Source of the DNA: Microglena sp. YARC
Lineage: Eukaryota > Chlorophyta > Chlorophyceae > Chlamydomonadales > Chlamydomonadaceae
Reading direction: 5' to 3'
NCBI GenBank assembly: GCA_022414725.1
Contig: CM039462.1
Coordinates: 1,822,900 to 1,886,899, forward strand
DNA: 64,000 nt
The position numbers were made by a program, and so were the translations under genes. The notes beneath the pieces are model-generated. The model saw nothing but the letters and a program-made list of their open reading frames with translations. It ran no database searches and was not told the origin of the DNA. Below are positions 57,346-64,000 of the stretch, one piece after another (position 1 is the first letter of the stretch; every line of letters begins with the position of its first letter).

Positions 57346-58260
57346 ATGCGTTGGCGTCTCCCGCATTATGATGATGATGAAGAAGAGCCAGATCATCATC
57401 AATTTTGCCACCATGAACATGAGCTGCCAACCGACTCGCCCTCTTCATCATCCAGTAGCAAGGCACTTTTGTTGTATGTTGATTATACTTATGTTCCTAC
57501 GGATCAAATTGAGAGGACTTTATGTGTGCACATGCGTGAAGCAGGAACAATGTTGGGCAAGAATGTGGATGGTTTGGACATACCAGGTCACCACAGCACG
57601 TGGGTTCGCTTTTTGCACCCACTTGACTTTAATGTCGCTGTGCTTCCTGGGCACTTGAAGAAGGAGGAGCTGATGGATCTGTTGGATGATCACGTGGCAC
57701 ACTCACATGATGACTCGGTGCTCGTGATCGTCTTGTGTGGTCATGGATCCTCCGGCCAACTCGTCATGACCAACGGGGCGAAGGTGTCACTGGAGGAGGT
57801 GTCACATGCGACAATGCATCATAGAGGAACAGTGTTGCCTTTCATGTTGTTTTGCGGTGCGCGGCCTTCCGAGGTCCTCAACCCACTGAGAGGGATCAAG
57901 AACAACAACAAACTTCGTCGGTGCATGTTCATCTTTGCAACCGATGACGCAGTCTTGAACTCGCAAACACTGAATGCATTTGTGAAAGCGATCGGCAGCA
58001 TCATGGATACCGGTGAATGTTGTTACTCTGGGATTGAGGACGCCATTCGCTGTCACATGCGTGTGTTCAACGGATCCGTCTTGCATCTGGTGGGGGCAAA
58101 CAACAAGATGCGAGGTTCTTTGTTTCAACCGGCATTCGTCATGCAGAGAGAGGTGAGTTTGGCTTGTACCAAAGAGGCTACTCGGAATATCTTCGAGAAC
58201 CTCTTCAACCTGCTGCACCCCCCAACGTTGCCCAAAAGCAACGATATGCAGTCTGGATGA
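57346..58260 (+). CDS. Caspase/metacaspase-like cysteine protease, 304 aa
   Basis: The ATG at 57346 follows a longer open stretch without an earlier ATG. An acidic, His- and Ser-rich leader precedes the p20-like domain: LLLYVDYTYV strand, then SVLVIVLCGHGSSGQLV with the catalytic His at residue 133, and LPFMLFCGARP with the catalytic Cys at 170 followed by Gly-Ala-Arg. IFATDD and a later helix complete a caspase-like (C14) fold. Both dyad residues are present, so activity is plausible. The last 30 residues (FENLFNLLHPPTLPKSNDMQ) are encoded by a family C transposon end, so the native C-terminus is altered. Confidence 0.75.
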   Translation: MRWRLPHYDDDEEEPDHHQFCHHEHELPTDSPSSSSSSKALLLYVDYTYVPTDQIERTLCVHMREAGTMLGKNVDGLDIPGHHSTWVRFLHPLDFNVAVLPGHLKKEELMDLLDDHVAHSHDDSVLVIVLCGHGSSGQLVMTNGAKVSLEEVSHATMHHRGTVLPFMLFCGARPSEVLNPLRGIKNNNKLRRCMFIFATDDAVLNSQTLNAFVKAIGSIMDTGECCYSGIEDAIRCHMRVFNGSVLHLVGANNKMRGSLFQPAFVMQREVSLACTKEATRNIFENLFNLLHPPTLPKSNDMQSG

Positions 58261-58318
58261 TTATAAGGTGTGTCCCACTTTATTTGAGAACTACAGTCGG
58301 CGGAACAGTAAATGAAAC
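58155..58318. mobile_element. Family C end followed by TcF 5' end
   Basis: Family C block 58,155-58,290 (TGTCCCACTTTATTTGAGAA at the tip), overlapping the caspase-like gene 3' end, then TACAGTCGGCGGAACAGTAA at 58,293. Same block at 61.68 kb and, inverted, at 21.85 kb. Confidence 0.75.
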
Positions 58319-58375
58319 ATCCAAAAAACGGTATATAAGGCGGTAATATATATAGCTTAAATAGTTGTATACAGG

Positions 58376-58606
58376 ATGGACACAAAGACCGTATCGGAGC
58401 TTAGGGCGATGATGCTCGCTGATGCTATCGAAGCTGATGATGTGTTCGTCGAACTCTGCCGCCGGGCTGAGGTAACCGAGGCAGCCGAGGCATCTGCTAC
58501 TGTGCCTCCTCAGTCTGAACATCCGACTTACGTATCGGCAATTGTTGCTCGCACTCTCTTTTCACGCGCAGTTCAAGCTCGTTTTGGTATGAGGCCGATT
58601 TTGTAA
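58376..58606 (+). CDS. Hypothetical small acidic protein, 76 aa
   Basis: ATG 58376. Helical, rich in Ala, Glu and Val (VSELRAMMLADAIEADDVFV), no domain recognised. It lies between two TcF/C elements and may be a truncated gene. Confidence 0.35.
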   Translation: MDTKTVSELRAMMLADAIEADDVFVELCRRAEVTEAAEASATVPPQSEHPTYVSAIVARTLFSRAVQARFGMRPIL

Positions 58607-58610
58607 AACC

Positions 58611-58908
58611 GTTGAATTTAAGCTACCCGTATATCCTACAGTCGGCGGAACAGTAAAATGAAACATCCAAAAAACGGTATAATGCGGTGACAATCTCTCG
58701 AAAGTACCTACAAAAGAACAATACGGAGTCTGCAGGATGGAGAGCCGTGATATAAAAAAGAACCACGATATTCTCGTTAACATCTTGCAATTTTTTGATT
58801 CAAAATCGTATTGGTGTTCCACTGCCCCGTGGATTTCTACATCATTAGGTTACACCGTAAGGTGTGCCGTACACGAAGCGGTTTCATTTTAGTATTCCGT
58901 CTACTGTA
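58611..58908. mobile_element. Family E tip and complete TcF MITE (272 bp)
   Basis: 58,611-58,636 is the family E tip (TTGAATTTAAGCTACCCGTA). 58,637-58,908 is a complete non-autonomous TcF element with both ends (TACAGTCGGCGGAACAGTAA; complement of TACAGTAGACGGAATACTAA) and TA at both borders. It retains the internal block and the structured 3' block but no coding sequence. Confidence 0.85.
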
Positions 58909-59300
58909 TTTGAATATGTTAAAATTTGTGTAGTTGTGTTGGGTTTGAAGAAATTCGACACATCATTGAGTGTGAGCGACTAACATCCGCTCGGAACTGA
59001 AGCCGGTACAAGGAATCCTGTTGTCCAATCAGGCAGCTCTGGTCATGTTGGATGGCAAGGAACCTGACATGAAGATACGAGTCCTCAGTCACACTCACTG
59101 AGCTTCACTGAACCTGGAACAAATATAAACCCCTCATCGTTGTCTCATCTAATCACGATGAAGATACCAACATTGAGCAGATTCCTTCCAACGTATGGCG
59201 CAGTTTGACAATACACATTCAGAGCTGCCTGTACCCGCGCCAATGGAGATCTGCAATCACCTCACTGCAAGGGCATTTGCTCTGTTGTTCACGACGCAGG
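58909..59300. other. Upstream region of the LRAT-like gene
   Basis: No repeat. An ATG at 59,157 opens a 16-codon frame (MKIPTLSRFLPTYGAV), and the next 100 bases are open in two other frames. If the LRAT-like gene has an upstream exon or a frameshift, it would be here. Confidence 0.3.
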
Positions 59301-59897
59301 ATGGCTTCGTTATTGCAATTGCTGGAGGACCAGGATGCTGGCCATTGGTCGTTGGCCCCAACAAACACCGTGGTGCACAACACAGCTCTGGCTTTCGAGA
59401 CCTTACGCCACGGAGACCACGTTGTTGTGATGATCGGGGGATGGCGCAATGGTTATGCACACCATGGCATTGTATCTCGCCCTCACACCAGCGATACACC
59501 AAGCATCGCTAACTTCAGCTCCCCCACCGGGAATAGCAAAATGCGCGATTCCAAACTTCAGTTTGTGCGCTACGACGTGTTCTTAGCTGGACACCGCACG
59601 TTTGGATGCGTACCTTGCAGTGGTGAGGAAGGAGACGAGGCGATGCTACGTGAGCGAGCAGTCAACATTGCCAGTCTGCTTATCCAGTTGCCCCATGCAA
59701 GCTTGCACGAGTACCGCCTTATCAGATGGAACTGTGAGTGTTTCGCCTGGATGTGCAAGACGGGTGGAGGAGTGCACACATCATCCGATCAGGTGGATCG
59801 CATTCTGCGCGCCATTACAACAGATCTTAGGAAAGGGGATAGATCGTTCATTCTGCAGGCAGGCATGATCGCATCAAAATCTTGTGTAGAGTCTTAA
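59301..59897 (+). CDS. LRAT-like / NlpC-P60-superfamily protein, 198 aa
   Basis: First ATG in frame 59301. RHGDHVVVMIGGWRNGYAHH followed by GIV supplies the His (H55) of the permuted papain-like LRAT fold; RWNCECFAWMC supplies the Cys (C145), matching the NCEHF-type motif of the family. The spacing of about 90 residues is normal. Members act as thiol acyltransferases or proteases, or as lipid-membrane remodelling proteins. The frame is open 32 codons further upstream without ATG, so an N-terminal part may be missing. A relic of a second copy is at 13,289. Confidence 0.7.
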   Translation: MASLLQLLEDQDAGHWSLAPTNTVVHNTALAFETLRHGDHVVVMIGGWRNGYAHHGIVSRPHTSDTPSIANFSSPTGNSKMRDSKLQFVRYDVFLAGHRTFGCVPCSGEEGDEAMLRERAVNIASLLIQLPHASLHEYRLIRWNCECFAWMCKTGGGVHTSSDQVDRILRAITTDLRKGDRSFILQAGMIASKSCVES

Positions 59898-60005
59898 CCC
59901 GAATATCCACACGCACCCTCTCCTGGTATTGGTTTTGACCCGGGATCTAATCCAAAAATATTGGAGCAACCAAATCATTGCTCCATGACATGTTGAGCCA
60001 AGAGC

Positions 60006-60197
60006 ATGATGGCCTGGCTGAATGCTACCGTTGAATTTAAGCTAGTCCGCGAGGAACCGAGTGGGTGGGCGATCGGAGGGGGGCCCACAGTTCACATCAA
60101 CTACGTAACTTTTAAGTCTTACACAATGTGTAAGTTGTTTGTAAAAGATTCTTGGGAGGTTGCAACAGTAGTTGCCTCGTTTGCTTTCCGAAAATAA
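60006..60197 (+). CDS. Possible small protein in family E-flanking sequence, 63 aa
   Basis: ATG-started frame overlapping a segment duplicated at 61,113-61,165 (GCATGATGGCC, GAATGCTACCGTTGAATTTA). The C-terminal FAFRK resembles the FPFRK tail of the membrane protein at 10.8 kb, also followed by TAA. Probably a remnant, not a gene. Confidence 0.2.
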   Translation: MMAWLNATVEFKLVREEPSGWAIGGGPTVHINYVTFKSYTMCKLFVKDSWEVATVVASFAFRK

Positions 60198-60283
60198 CTA
60201 AACGGCGGAACGCTGTCGATACCAAATGGTGGTCATGACAAGCAGAGCCCCCGTATTCATGAAAAAAATACAGAGAATGGGGT

Positions 60284-60832
60284 CTAGTTGACGTGGTTTC
60301 GCACGATGAAAGGCACGAGCACGTGACTGACCATGTGATTCCTTTTCCTCTGGAGGTGTTCTCGGTATCGCTCTGCGATCACTCGAACTGCCTTACTGAC
60401 GCGCAGCCAAGACATGCAAATCTTCTCGAAGAAGACCTCCTGGATTTCTGTATCACAGGAAGAGATATCCAGTGTAGATTCGTCCAAGAAGTCGATGTTG
60501 ATCTGCTCGAATCCAGGTCGGGTGATGTACAGCCTCTCCATTATGCGGTAGATGGTTGGATCGTCTTCGGACACAAACAAGGCTTTCAGCGCAAACAACT
60601 TGTGTCTGTTCCTTTTTTCCATATACAATATGGAGTCAAAGCATTCAGACATGTCCATTCCATAGATCTGATGGTCCACGAACTTAGAGAACGCTGGGAA
60701 GAATGCGTCTCCGAATGTGAACATCACAGATGGAAAAGTGAATTTGCTGGAAAAGCGAATCAGATACGGATCATGTGATTTGTATGCAGCATTAGCAAGT
60801 TGCAACCATATTTTCTCACCGACTGTTGACAT
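60284..60832 (-). CDS. Hypothetical protein, 182 aa
   Basis: ATG 60832, TAG at 60,284. Ordinary composition, mixed alpha/beta, with an acidic segment (DFLDESTLDISSCDTE) and a basic helical C-terminus (VIAERYREHLQRKRNH). No domain recognised. Intact frame in a repeat-free stretch, so a likely real gene. Confidence 0.55.
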   Translation of the reverse strand: MSTVGEKIWLQLANAAYKSHDPYLIRFSSKFTFPSVMFTFGDAFFPAFSKFVDHQIYGMDMSECFDSILYMEKRNRHKLFALKALFVSEDDPTIYRIMERLYITRPGFEQINIDFLDESTLDISSCDTEIQEVFFEKICMSWLRVSKAVRVIAERYREHLQRKRNHMVSHVLVPFIVRNHVN

Positions 60833-60889
60833 TATTAGTTATTTAACGTTGTGGATAGAGTTGGGTTGGTTTCAATTTTTTTATTTTTT

Positions 60890-61200
60890 AGGTAATGCAT
60901 ACAGTTGTTCTCAAATAATTTTGGGACACTCAGTATAATTTGAATGATATCCCCTGAAACCAGATCCGTGAAACCAGGTCCGTGAAACCAGGTCCGTGAA
61001 ACCAGGTCCGTGAAACCAGATCCGTGAAACCAGGTCCGTGGTTCACTACAAATATTTTGTGAGGAGTCTGAGGAACGTTTGTAATATATACAACTTGTCC
61101 AAGAGCTCATTACATGTTGAGCCCATAGCATGATGGCCATGATGAATGCTACCGTTGAATTTAAGCTACCCGTATATCATCGGGTCCGGGGGGCATGTAG
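60890..61200. repeat. Transposon end, 14-bp repeat and family E copy
   Basis: 60,898-60,952: variant C end (TTCTCAAATAATTTTGGGAC, AGTATAATTTGAATGATATC). 60,953-61,040: six copies of GAAACCAGGTCCGT. 61,038-61,105: duplicate of 23,615-23,690 (GAGGAGTCTGAGGAACGTTT). 61,113-61,200: family E tip with its flank. No gene. Confidence 0.7.
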
Positions 61201-61327
61201 TATGTTTACGAACATCAGAAAAATGTTCGAAAACTGTGTGCCCCTGACGCATTTAGGGTGAGCATAAGGAAACCATGTCAACAATAACAACCCTAAACAA
61301 CAACAACAACAAAAATAAGTGGCAAAA

Positions 61328-61657
61328 ATGCAATTTCCTGATCCTCCAACCTATGAAGTTGTGGTATGTCGAATCCCAGCAACGTGCCTTTCATTTAAGC
61401 GTTACATGTGTCACATATGTATAGATCCGTCAAACGCCCCCCCCGATCATACATTGACATACGGAAGGTTTATAGGGCTAGGAGACACTCAAAATGAAGC
61501 GATTACAGAGTGGCGCCAACGAATCGCGCAATGGTTGGTAGAGAACCCCAGCTGCAGAACCTGGCCGATACCACACACTATAAGCCCCGAAGGCAATGAC
61601 CTAGTTGTCAAAAGATTCACATGGTGCGCCAGATGTGACGGTTATACAGCAGTTTGA
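61328..61657 (+). CDS. HicB-like protein, 109 aa
   Basis: ATG 61328. YEVVVCRIPATCLSFKRYMC, then a longer loop, RFIGLGDTQNEAITEWRQRI, AQWLVENPSCRTWPIP and VKRFTW; paralogue of the 56.9 kb protein with the same helix and Trp-Pro pattern. C-terminal CARCDG could bind metal but is unpaired. No HicA-like neighbour. A family C end follows 20 bases after the stop. Confidence 0.55.
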   Translation: MQFPDPPTYEVVVCRIPATCLSFKRYMCHICIDPSNAPPDHTLTYGRFIGLGDTQNEAITEWRQRIAQWLVENPSCRTWPIPHTISPEGNDLVVKRFTWCARCDGYTAV

Positions 61658-61679
61658 CTTTTCATGCTACTTTTTGACT

Positions 61680-61775
61680 TACCTCTTCAACCTGCTGCAC
61701 CCCCAAACGTTGCCCAAAAGCAACGATCTGCAGTCTGGATGATTATAAGGTGTGTCCCACTTTATTTGAGAATTA
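61680..61775 (-). mobile_element. Family C end
   Basis: Same block as the tail of the caspase-like gene (CCTCTTCAACCTGCTGCACC, TGTCCCACTTTATTTGAGAA). It lies 36 bases before the RNA ligase start. Confidence 0.75.
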
Positions 61776-61810
61776 CTGTAAGGCTCCACCGACACCTGTA
61801 TGTTAGTCGA

Positions 61811-62799
61811 ATGCCGGCCTTCATTCCATTTCCCCCGATCCAGCAGTTCAGGAACGTCCTGAAAGAGTTGCCGTACGTCTTCGGAAGCGCGATCCCGCAG
61901 ACGCTCAAGTTCGAGGCACGGTCAAACTGCACGGGACGCACTCGGACATTGTGGGGCACTTCATTACTGGAACCCCTGACTTCGTCGACACCATTCAGTC
62001 TCGAAACAGAATCCTGTCAGTCGACAACAACAACCAAGGCTGCCACATGTTTCTGACTGCGAAGAAGTACTCCGGTCTGTTCGATCGTATCCAAGCGATC
62101 CATTTAGCAGATATAAGATCGAACATCGTCGTATGTGGCGAGTACTGCGGTAAAGGTGTGCAGAGCAAGGTGGCCCTGTGTAAGCTCGCCAAGATGTTTG
62201 TGATATTTGCGATCAGAATCGACTATGAATGGGTTGACATGACCAAGTACAGCACGGTGTTCTGTCAGGAGGAATGGATCTTCAACATCATGAACTTTCC
62301 GACGTACGAGGTGGAATTCGACATGAGCGACACGCAGCCCGCGCAAGACTACATGGCGGATCTCACGAACTCCGTGGATGCAGAGTGTCCGTTCGCGTAC
62401 CAGCTGGCCGGCGTCAAGGGTGGTGGCGAGGGCATCGTGTGGACGTGCGTGGACCACCCATCGTCTCGTCTGTGGTTCAAGACGAAGGGCAAGACGCATT
62501 GCACCGCCGTCACGAAGCAAGCAGTGCCGTCGCAGACAGAGTACATGAAGACTGTGACCGAGTTCGTCGAGTCCGTCACGACCGAGTCTCGGTTGAGCCA
62601 AGGCATCGAGTGCCTGGTTGAACAGGGCGTGGAGTTGCGGATACATAGCGTCTCTGAGTTTTCGTCATGGGTGTGCCGAGACGTGTTCAAGGAGGAACGA
62701 GACACGATCGAAGAAAACGGATTCAATGTGAAAGACGTTCGTAAGGCGTTGTACAGGAAAGCAGGGAACTGGTACAAACAACGGGTGGCAACCGAATAA
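61811..62799 (+). CDS. Rnl2-type RNA ligase, one frameshift
   Basis: Nucleotidyltransferase that joins RNA ends through a lysyl-AMP intermediate. The ATG at 61811 opens the N-terminal 35 codons. At about 61,913-61,917 the frame must change by one base, then GTVKLHGTHSDIVG gives motif I with the catalytic Lys. Motif III follows as NIVVCGEYCGKGVQ, motif IV as GEGIVWTC and motif V as LWFKTKGK. The C-terminal domain is helical, ending at TAA 62,797. Total about 329 residues, normal for the family. The lesion sits at a GG where GGG would restore phase, so it could be a homopolymer sequencing error. Such ligases repair tRNA or other RNA during infection. Confidence 0.8.
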
Positions 62800-62822
62800 C
62801 TCAATCTCTCGAGCATTCTCAG

Positions 62823-63251
62823 TGTACAGTCGGAGACACAAATTGTGGATCATTCATGAAAGAGATTGCACAGTTGGCCGAACAATGCTCAGATGTTTAC
62901 ATGTTCACTCACAACCCGACCGTGATTGGCCGGATCCCAGTTCCATCATTCAAAGGAGACGATTTCTATGTTCGATTCTGTAGGAATACGACCACTCTTT
63001 GTACATCCTTACAGTCCAGAGTTTAACGCTATTGAGAATGTCTTTAGTTTGCTCAAGCAAAAATATCGCTGCATGTGCTCAATAATTCCAGATGTAGCAG
63101 ATATATTTGATTACAGTAACGCTTTAAAAGGATTATTGATGCGCACGATAAAAAGAAGAAGGAGATAAAAATTGTGTGAGGATGAATGACTGTACGGACG
63201 GACGGATTGGGTCACCGGTAGGGTGTCCCACAATTTGTGTCTCCGACTGTA
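62823..63251 (+). mobile_element. Family F Tc1/mariner element, 429 bp, deleted
   Basis: Inverted ends TACAGTCGGAGACACAAATT at 62,823 and its complement at 63,251, each with TA. Inside, from about 62,970 the plus strand encodes the end of a DDE transposase (MFDSVGIRPLFVHPYSPEFN, AIENVFSLLKQKY) with the catalytic Glu kept. The first two thirds is deleted. Related scraps are at 14.7 and 16.35 kb. Confidence 0.85.
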
Positions 63252-63279
63252 TTCGTTCTGTATTAAAACTTTACGAACA

Positions 63280-64000
63280 TCAGTCGTTCGAAGTTGCGGC
63301 CGCGGCCGCGGCCGCAATGCGTCGTTTTCGGCGCAAGATAAGAATGACGACGATGGTAGCAATCAAAATCGTGCCCAGACCGACTCCCAACCCGACGCCC
63401 AGCGCGATGCTCGAACTGCCCCCGGATCCGTCTTCCGATGGCATCTGAGGTGTGGGCGCATCCGTGATGATGAGGGGGGGCGGTTCAGTCACGGGGGACA
63501 CGGAGACCTCTGTGACCCCCCACGTGTTCTTGAAGGTCTCTTGGAACACGATGTTCTCCGTCGCGGGTGGTTCGTTCGCGTACCGAACCGTGACGTCCAC
63601 GACCACCAACCCCGGGCGTATGCCCGTAATTGAGACGAGCTCTTTCGGGACGTCCAGGCTCTTTGCGATCTCTGCGCGCACGGAGTCGTTGAAGACCCGC
63701 AAGGCCTTGGGGTCGGTCTCGAGGATCGAGTAATCGATTCCGCTGAAGGCTATGGTGAGGCGCGATGCATAGCACCTGGGTATGTACGGGTCGTCGCTGT
63801 CGCACTGGGTTTCGGAAATGAGCGAGCGCCAGTCGTGGTTTGGCTAGGGCAGGGTCTGCGCCGACGATGAGTCGCTCCCGAAGACTGTCCACTCCCATTC
63901 CGTGAGCGCGAGTCTGGTGTCTGGTGGCGGCGAGGACCGCGGAGTCATCTTGAGAACGATGTCGATGATGCCGTTCAGCTCCGTGCGGTACGAAATAGCG
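63280..64000 (-). CDS. Type I membrane protein, partial, with an in-frame TAG
   Basis: Runs off the right edge. On the minus strand the frame is open from 64,000 except for a TAG at 63,844-63,846. The ectodomain shows WEWTVFGSDS before the stop, CDSDDPYIPRCYASRLTIAF after it, then an SEA-like segment (FNDSVRAEIAKSLDVPKELV, GIRPGLVVVDVTVRY). A Pro/Thr stalk, one transmembrane segment (GLGVGLGTILIATIVVILIL) and a short basic tail with poly-Ala (GCGGCC repeats at 63,297-63,316) complete it. The next possible start after the TAG would give a shortened protein without a signal peptide, so the TAG is probably disabling or an error. Confidence 0.6.

Noticed and set aside
1..64000. tRNA genes
   Set aside because: I looked for GGTTCGAATCC-type B-box segments with a pairing acceptor stem and found none that folds convincingly; a covariance search would settle it.

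Overview
The window looks like a heavily transposon-invaded segment of a large eukaryotic DNA virus of the Nucleocytoviricota type, or of such a virus integrated in a protist or algal genome. The viral assignment rests on core-type genes: an RNA polymerase II second-largest subunit (RPB2, about 5.27-8.77 kb), a poxvirus A32-type packaging ATPase (13.7-14.5 kb), an Rnl2-type RNA ligase (61.8-62.8 kb) and a glycosyltransferase-like gene. Around them are families typical of giant viruses: F-box/LRR and F-box/ankyrin proteins, WDW-repeat proteins, JmjC, caspase-like and LRAT-like proteins, and many small membrane proteins. Family and host cannot be named from the sequence. I found no major capsid protein, DNA polymerase or tRNA gene.

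Layout. 0-9.8 kb: small unknown genes, then RPB2 and two small minus-strand genes. 9.9-15.8 kb: a Pro/Gln-rich membrane protein, an unknown 378-aa protein and the packaging ATPase, each bordered by transposon ends. 15.9-21.9 kb: nested Tc1/mariner-like elements, an F-box/ankyrin gene, and an intact plus a decayed WDW-repeat gene. 22-27.5 kb: small gene, glycosyltransferase-like gene, a three-copy 89-residue tandem repeat gene, an F-box/LRR gene. 27.57-30.61 kb: a Tc1/mariner-type element holding a full-length Fanzor (eukaryotic TnpB relative) and part of a DDE transposase. 30.7-36.2 kb: three minus-strand F-box/LRR loci. 36.4-39.1 kb: unknown gene, HicB-like gene, JmjC gene. 39.1-48.5 kb: a block of different character, rich in minisatellites and exon-like pieces, bounded by about 1-1.3 kb inverted repeats, with a broken Fanzor2-type gene, a chromodomain-like exon and a zinc-knuckle protein. 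48.5-64 kb: SIM/J-like protein, F-box-like proteins, two more HicB-like proteins, caspase-like, LRAT-like and RNA ligase genes, and a type I membrane protein cut by the window edge.

Two themes dominate. First, mobile DNA: at least four recurrent terminal-repeat families and five Fanzor loci (one long ORF at 27.7-30.0 kb; remnants at 9.2, 16.8, 20.1 and 44.9 kb), with transposon ends supplying stop codons or tails of several genes. Second, lesions: RPB2, the RNA ligase, the HicB-like gene at 37.6 kb, an LRR gene, the 3.3-4.2 kb gene and the terminal membrane protein each carry only one or a few stops or frameshifts. This fits either recent decay of an endogenous virus, recoding, or indel errors in the assembly. 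The sequence alone cannot decide between them.
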